A DNA stretch of 10,383 bases from Draconibacterium sp. (GTDB lineage Bacteria > Bacteroidota > Bacteroidia > Bacteroidales > Prolixibacteraceae). The notes under the pieces are model-generated. The model made no database searches. It was not told where the DNA came from and was given only the letters and a program-made list of their open reading frames with translations. Where the stretch lies: the NCBI GenBank assembly GCA_027011835.1, contig JALUZN010000171.1, forward strand, positions 1-10,383. The letters run 5' to 3'. The translations under genes were made by a program, and so were the position numbers. Shown here in pieces: positions 6,535 to 10,383 of the stretch (the stretch's first letter is position 1; the number at the start of each line of letters is the position of its first letter).

Positions 6535-6563
6535 CAAAAATAGTTAATTAATTCTATATCCAA
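6535..6563 (-). promoter_or_regulatory. Bacteroidota-type promoter for trxA
   Basis: On the minus strand, TATTTTTG (6542 to 6535) is an exact match to the -7 motif TAnnTTTG. A TTG (6563 to 6561) lies 18 nt upstream in the -33 position. Transcription would start near 6528, giving a leader of about 35 nt before the trxA ATG. The promoter overlaps the last codons and stop of dnaE. Confidence 0.6.
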
Positions 6564-9500
6564 TATTCGATTCTTCTTCAAAGAACCGTAAAAATTCTTC
6601 GCTTAAATCAATCCGTAATGTTCTCGAGAACATTTGAATTTGCATATTGTTCTCCGGATCGTAAACATTAAATTTTAACAAAGCTTTTCCGTTATTGTTT
6701 GCGGTTAAAGTGTTAATTTCCGAAATAACTGCTTCGTTAAGCTTATCGAGGGGTAAATTTATGGTTACACTTTTAATATAATTTTTCCGAACTTCGGAAA
6801 GCAGCTCAATCTGAGAAACTTTAAACTCGTAATAATCGCTTTTCCACCGTTTTTGAACACTTCCTTTTACCATTAAAAAAAGTCCGGGTTTACAATATTT
6901 ATGAAAGTTAACATAGTCTTGCCCAAAAAAGAAGAACTCTTTTGAATCGGTATAATCGGCCAGGGTAAGTGTTCCGAAGGGGTTTCCGTTTTTCGATGTT
7001 CCTTCGCGGGCAGCGGTAACCATTCCTCCCAATACAAAATCTTTGTCGATGTATTTTTCAATGTCGTTATTTAAATCTTTTAGTCCCACATCGCGCGAGC
7101 AGAAACTTTTTATTTCGAGCTTATAATCATCGAGGGGATGTGCGGTAAGGTAAATGCCAATCAGGCTTTTCTCTTTTTCGAGGAGGATTAATTTTGCCCA
7201 TTCATCGACTTGGGGCGGTGCAGGCTTTTTAATTACTTCGCTGCTTCCCATTCCGCCAAATAAACTTTGCTGAGCACTTTGTGCTTCTAACTGCACTTTA
7301 TTTCCGTATCGAATTAATTTTTCGATAAACGAGGTGGAATCGTTTTCGTCGTCGCCGGCAAAGAAACAGCTGCGAGTAACTTCGCCCAAATTGTCGAAAG
7401 CTCCTGCAATAGCCAGTGCTTCGAGGTTCTTTTTGTTAACGGTTTGCAGGTTGGCATTTTCAACCAAATCGTAAATGGTTTTAAAGCCGCCAATTTTTTC
7501 GCGCACTTTAATAATTTCCTGAACGGCACCTGCTCCAACACCTTTTATTGCACCCATTCCAAACCGAATATCACCATTTTTATTGGCGGTAAATTTTACA
7601 AAGCTTTCGTTTATGTCGGGGCCGAGAACATTGAGTTTCATTCGTTTGCACTCGGTCATTAACTTTGTAATCTCAGTAATATTATTTAGATTCCGGCTAA
7701 GGTTGGCTGCCATAAATTCGGCAGGGAAATGTGCTTTTAAATAACCGGTTTGGTAGGCAATGTGTGCATAACAAACCGAGTGCGATTTGTTAAATGCATA
7801 CGAAGCAAATGCCTCCCAGTCTTTCCATATTTTATCGATTACCGTGTCGGGGTCTTGTCCGGTTAATGTACATTCATCGGTAAACTGAAAGTTAGCTTTG
7901 CATCCGGCAATAAATTTCTCTTTCAGCTTGTTCATCTCCGCAATTTTCTTTTTCCCCATTGCTTTTCGCAGCGAGTCGGAGTCGCCCCGGGTAAAACCGG
8001 CAAGCAATCGCGAAAGCAACATTACTTGTTCCTGAAAAACCGTAATGCCGTAAGTTTCGCCAAGATACTTCTCCATCATTGGCAGATCGTACTGAACTTT
8101 TTTCCGCCCGTGTTTCCGGTCGATGTAGTCGGGAATGTACTGCATTGGCCCCGGACGGTAGAGGGCGTTCATTGCAACCAAATCTTCAAACCTGTTGGGT
8201 TTCAGGTCGCGCAAATGTTTTCTCATTCCGTCCGATTCAAACTGGAAAACAGCCGTTGAACCTCCTTTACTAAACATCTCATAGGTCTCTTTGTCGTCTT
8301 CGGGAATGTTATCTATGTCAACCTCAATTCCTTTTGACAGGCGAATGTTTTCGAGTGTTTCTTTTATAATGGAGAGGGTTTTTAGCCCAAGAAAATCCAT
8401 TTTCAGTAGTCCGATATCTTCAACAAAACGACCATCGTACTGTGTAGTTTGTAAAAATTCTTCGTCTTTTGTGGGCATCAACGGAATGTGGTCGGAGAGG
8501 GGGTCGCGACTGATTAAAATTCCGCATGCGTGAACTCCCGACTGGCGGACTGACCCTTCCAGTGTTTCGGCAAATTTTATGGTTTGTGCAATTAATTGGT
8601 TTCCCGAATTTTTCTCTTTTTTTAAATCGGCGCTCTCTTTGTAGGCTTTTTCGAACGTCATTTTAGGTGCTTCGGGAACTAGTTTTGCCAAACGGTCGGC
8701 TTCCGGAAGTGGCAGTTTCAAAACACGTGCAACATCGCGAATGGCCGATTTTGTAGCCATTGTACCAAAAGTGCAGATGTGTGCCACTTTATCGCGACCA
8801 TATTTTTCGGTTACATAATCGAGTACAAGTTGCCGGCCGTCGTCGTCGAAATCGATATCGACATCGGGAAGCGAAATACGGTCGGGATTCAGAAAACGTT
8901 CGAAAAGCAGATCGAACCTGATTGGGTCGATGTTGGTAATTCCGGTGCAGTACGAGACTGCGGCACCGGCAGCCGATCCGCGTCCGGGGCCAACAAGAAC
9001 ACCCATTTTTCGCGCTTCATTAATAAAATCCTGAGTGATAAGAAAATAACCCGGATATCCCATTGTTTTAATGGTGTCGAGTTCAAAATTTAAACGATCC
9101 GATACACTTTTGTCGAGCGGGTCGCCATAACGTTTTTTGGCGCCTTCGAAAGTAAGGTGCCGCAGATAAGTTGCTTCGAGCTTAACGCGAATCACTTTTT
9201 CGTAACCTCCTAAACGTTCATAAGCATTTTCCCCAAACTCCTCAATTAACTCCTCTTCCGAGTATCTCTTTTTGAACTCCTCTTCTGTTCCAATCTCCTC
9301 GGGAATGGGGAAAACCGGCATAATTGGTGCCGAGTTTAGTTGAAATTCCTCAACTTTGTCGGCAATTTCCATGGTGTTTGCGAGTGCTTCGGGTTGGCTG
9401 GCAAACAGCTCATTCATTTCGGCCTGTGTTTTAAACCACTCCTGTTTTGTATAGCGCATCCGGCCAGGGTCGTCTAAATCTTTCCCTGTATTTAAACAAA

Positions 9501-10191
9501 TCAACAGGTCGTGTGCGTCGGCATCTTCGGCATTTGTAAAATGTACGTCGTTTGTGGCAATTACTTTTATGCCATATTTTTTAGCTAACGGAATTATCAG
9601 GTTGTTTACTTTTACCTGATTGTCGTAAATATTTTGTCGTTGCTCAATTTCTTCAGCCGGATGGAGCATGATTTCAAGATAATAGTCGTCGCCAAAAATA
9701 TTTTTATACCATTGAATTACCTCTTCGGCATCTTTTATCCGGTTGTTCATTAACAAATTGGGTACTTCGCCTCCTAAACACGCCGACGAAACAATTAACC
9801 CTTCGCTGTATTTTTCGAGCAATGTTTTATCGATACGTGGTTTATAATAAAACCCTTCGTTGTTGGCTATCGAAACCAGTTTTATTAAGTTTCGGTAACC
9901 GGTTTTGTTTTTTGCAAGCAAAATTAAATGATATCCAGACCGGTCTATTTTTTCGTTTTTATTACTAATCGAGCGGGCTGCAACATACGTTTCGCATCCG
10001 AGAATTGGTTTTATATTTTCGTTTACGCAGGCTGCATGAAACTCTTTAATTCCATACATTGAACCGTGGTCGGTGAGAGCCAGCGCTTTCATTTTATCTT
10101 TCTTCGCCTTTGTTACGAGCGCCTTTACACTGGCTGCTCCATCTAAAATAGAGTATTGCGAGTGAACATGTAAATGGGTAAACGGAATCAT
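6544..10191 (-). CDS. dnaE: DNA polymerase III alpha subunit
   Basis: The protein has 1215 residues, a little longer than E. coli DnaE (1160). It is the replicative polymerase that extends primers in the DNA polymerase III holoenzyme. The N-terminal PHP domain (about 1-280) begins FTHLHVHSQYSILDG. The polymerase core (about 290-830) has GPGRGSAAGA (401-410), the catalytic PDVDIDF (442-448) and the third catalytic Asp599 in KMDFLGL; fingers and a helix-hairpin-helix region follow (FGMGAIKGVGAGAV, 877-890). Residues 974-978, QQSLF, fit the internal beta-clamp-binding motif. An OB fold comes next (about 1050-1130, MVTAAREGTSKNG). No 3'-5' exonuclease insert is present, so this is a DnaE and not PolC. 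Unlike E. coli, the PHP domain keeps what look like all its metal ligands. The ATG at 10189-10191 is the natural start, just before the conserved HxH. trxA follows 51 bp downstream. Confidence 0.97.
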   Translation of the reverse strand: MIPFTHLHVHSQYSILDGAASVKALVTKAKKDKMKALALTDHGSMYGIKEFHAACVNENIKPILGCETYVAARSISNKNEKIDRSGYHLILLAKNKTGYRNLIKLVSIANNEGFYYKPRIDKTLLEKYSEGLIVSSACLGGEVPNLLMNNRIKDAEEVIQWYKNIFGDDYYLEIMLHPAEEIEQRQNIYDNQVKVNNLIIPLAKKYGIKVIATNDVHFTNAEDADAHDLLICLNTGKDLDDPGRMRYTKQEWFKTQAEMNELFASQPEALANTMEIADKVEEFQLNSAPIMPVFPIPEEIGTEEEFKKRYSEEELIEEFGENAYERLGGYEKVIRVKLEATYLRHLTFEGAKKRYGDPLDKSVSDRLNFELDTIKTMGYPGYFLITQDFINEARKMGVLVGPGRGSAAGAAVSYCTGITNIDPIRFDLLFERFLNPDRISLPDVDIDFDDDGRQLVLDYVTEKYGRDKVAHICTFGTMATKSAIRDVARVLKLPLPEADRLAKLVPEAPKMTFEKAYKESADLKKEKNSGNQLIAQTIKFAETLEGSVRQSGVHACGILISRDPLSDHIPLMPTKDEEFLQTTQYDGRFVEDIGLLKMDFLGLKTLSIIKETLENIRLSKGIEVDIDNIPEDDKETYEMFSKGGSTAVFQFESDGMRKHLRDLKPNRFEDLVAMNALYRPGPMQYIPDYIDRKHGRKKVQYDLPMMEKYLGETYGITVFQEQVMLLSRLLAGFTRGDSDSLRKAMGKKKIAEMNKLKEKFIAGCKANFQFTDECTLTGQDPDTVIDKIWKDWEAFASYAFNKSHSVCYAHIAYQTGYLKAHFPAEFMAANLSRNLNNITEITKLMTECKRMKLNVLGPDINESFVKFTANKNGDIRFGMGAIKGVGAGAVQEIIKVREKIGGFKTIYDLVENANLQTVNKKNLEALAIAGAFDNLGEVTRSCFFAGDDENDSTSFIEKLIRYGNKVQLEAQSAQQSLFGGMGSSEVIKKPAPPQVDEWAKLILLEKEKSLIGIYLTAHPLDDYKLEIKSFCSRDVGLKDLNNDIEKYIDKDFVLGGMVTAAREGTSKNGNPFGTLTLADYTDSKEFFFFGQDYVNFHKYCKPGLFLMVKGSVQKRWKSDYYEFKVSQIELLSEVRKNYIKSVTINLPLDKLNEAVISEINTLTANNNGKALLKFNVYDPENNMQIQMFSRTLRIDLSEEFLRFFEEESNIGYRIN

Positions 10192-10342
10192 TTCTTATTA
10201 CTTTGCTTCTTTCTTATTTTAATTCTTTTTTCGAAGCTATAAAGTTAAAGTTTTTGAGGTGTTGAAATTGCGTTGTTAATAAAAAATATGAATACCCGTA
10301 TATTTACCCAATTATTATTATCTTTGAAATAAAAATAGAAGT
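10192..10342. other. Divergent intergenic region between dnaE and the right-edge gene
   Basis: This 151-bp AT-rich stretch must carry promoters in both directions. For dnaE, minus-strand TAACTTTA (about 10240-10247) matches seven of eight positions of TAnnTTTG, a weak candidate. For the plus-strand gene the motif at 10319-10326 is exact. If that gene belongs to an insertion sequence, its left end should lie in this stretch, but I could not pick out a terminal inverted repeat without the other end. Confidence 0.4.
10319..10326 (+). promoter_or_regulatory. -7 promoter motif of the right-edge gene
   Basis: TATCTTTG matches TAnnTTTG exactly and lies 16 bp before the ATG at 10343. No TTG is seen at the -33 spacing, so the promoter may be weak. 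The implied leader is only about 10 nt and has no Shine-Dalgarno sequence. Confidence 0.45.
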
Positions 10343-10383
10343 ATGTCATTAATTAACTTTATAGAACAGTTCCCCGATGAGGA
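10343..10383 (+). CDS. Start of a plus-strand gene, possibly an IS1595-family transposase (cut by edge)
   Basis: Only 13 full codons are visible, reading MSLINFIEQFPDE. IS1595 (ISXO2-like) transposases commonly open with a short F-x-x-x-F-P-[DT]-E type segment ahead of a zinc-ribbon, and this fits. Such an enzyme would cut and move its own element. The zinc ribbon and the catalytic domain are outside the window, so the name is a guess from a very short match. It is the only gene on the plus strand and is transcribed away from dnaE. An ordinary host gene is the alternative. Confidence 0.45.
   Translation, partial: MSLINFIEQFPDE

Noticed and set aside
8026..9093. Several plus- and minus-strand open frames inside dnaE
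   Set aside because: All overlap an uninterrupted 1215-residue DnaE with conserved motifs throughout; they are chance frames.

Overview
The window looks like a chromosomal segment from a member of the Bacteroidota, perhaps a Marinilabiliales- or Prolixibacteraceae-like marine anaerobe; the lineage below phylum is a guess. Supporting signs are the AT-rich, SD-poor starts, matches to the Bacteroidota promoter motif TAnnTTTG (before trxA and before the gene entering at the right edge), the dnaE-trxA gene pair, and Bacteroidota-style hairpin clusters between genes. All genes but the one at the right edge lie on the minus strand.

Positions 1-3050 are an accessory, defence-type region. It holds the N-terminal part of a GxxExxY-family protein (cut by the left edge), a broken type I restriction-modification methyltransferase gene (hsdM), and an intact TIR-domain protein. 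The hsdM gene has lost an internal piece of about 45 codons covering the S-adenosylmethionine-binding motif I and is also frameshifted, so the type I system is probably dead or decaying. The TIR gene is boxed almost to the base by an inverted pair of a 15-bp sequence, each copy being part of a larger foldable element. This cassette-like layout is the most unusual thing in the window.

Positions 3119-10191 are core genome: yifB/comM (AAA+ ATPase), a DUF58 protein, thioredoxin and dnaE (replicative polymerase alpha subunit). yifB is intact and marks the inner border of the accessory region. Between yifB and the DUF58 gene is a 444-bp gap with a dense cluster of small hairpins, including a 77-bp REP/MITE-like element. 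trxA has its own promoter overlapping the 3' end of dnaE.

At the right edge a plus-strand gene starts at 10343. Its first 13 residues suggest an IS1595-family transposase, so dnaE may be flanked by an insertion sequence. Functionally the window joins housekeeping replication, recombination and redox genes to a mobile defence segment that mixes an apparently live abortive-infection-type gene (TIR) with a decayed restriction-modification gene.
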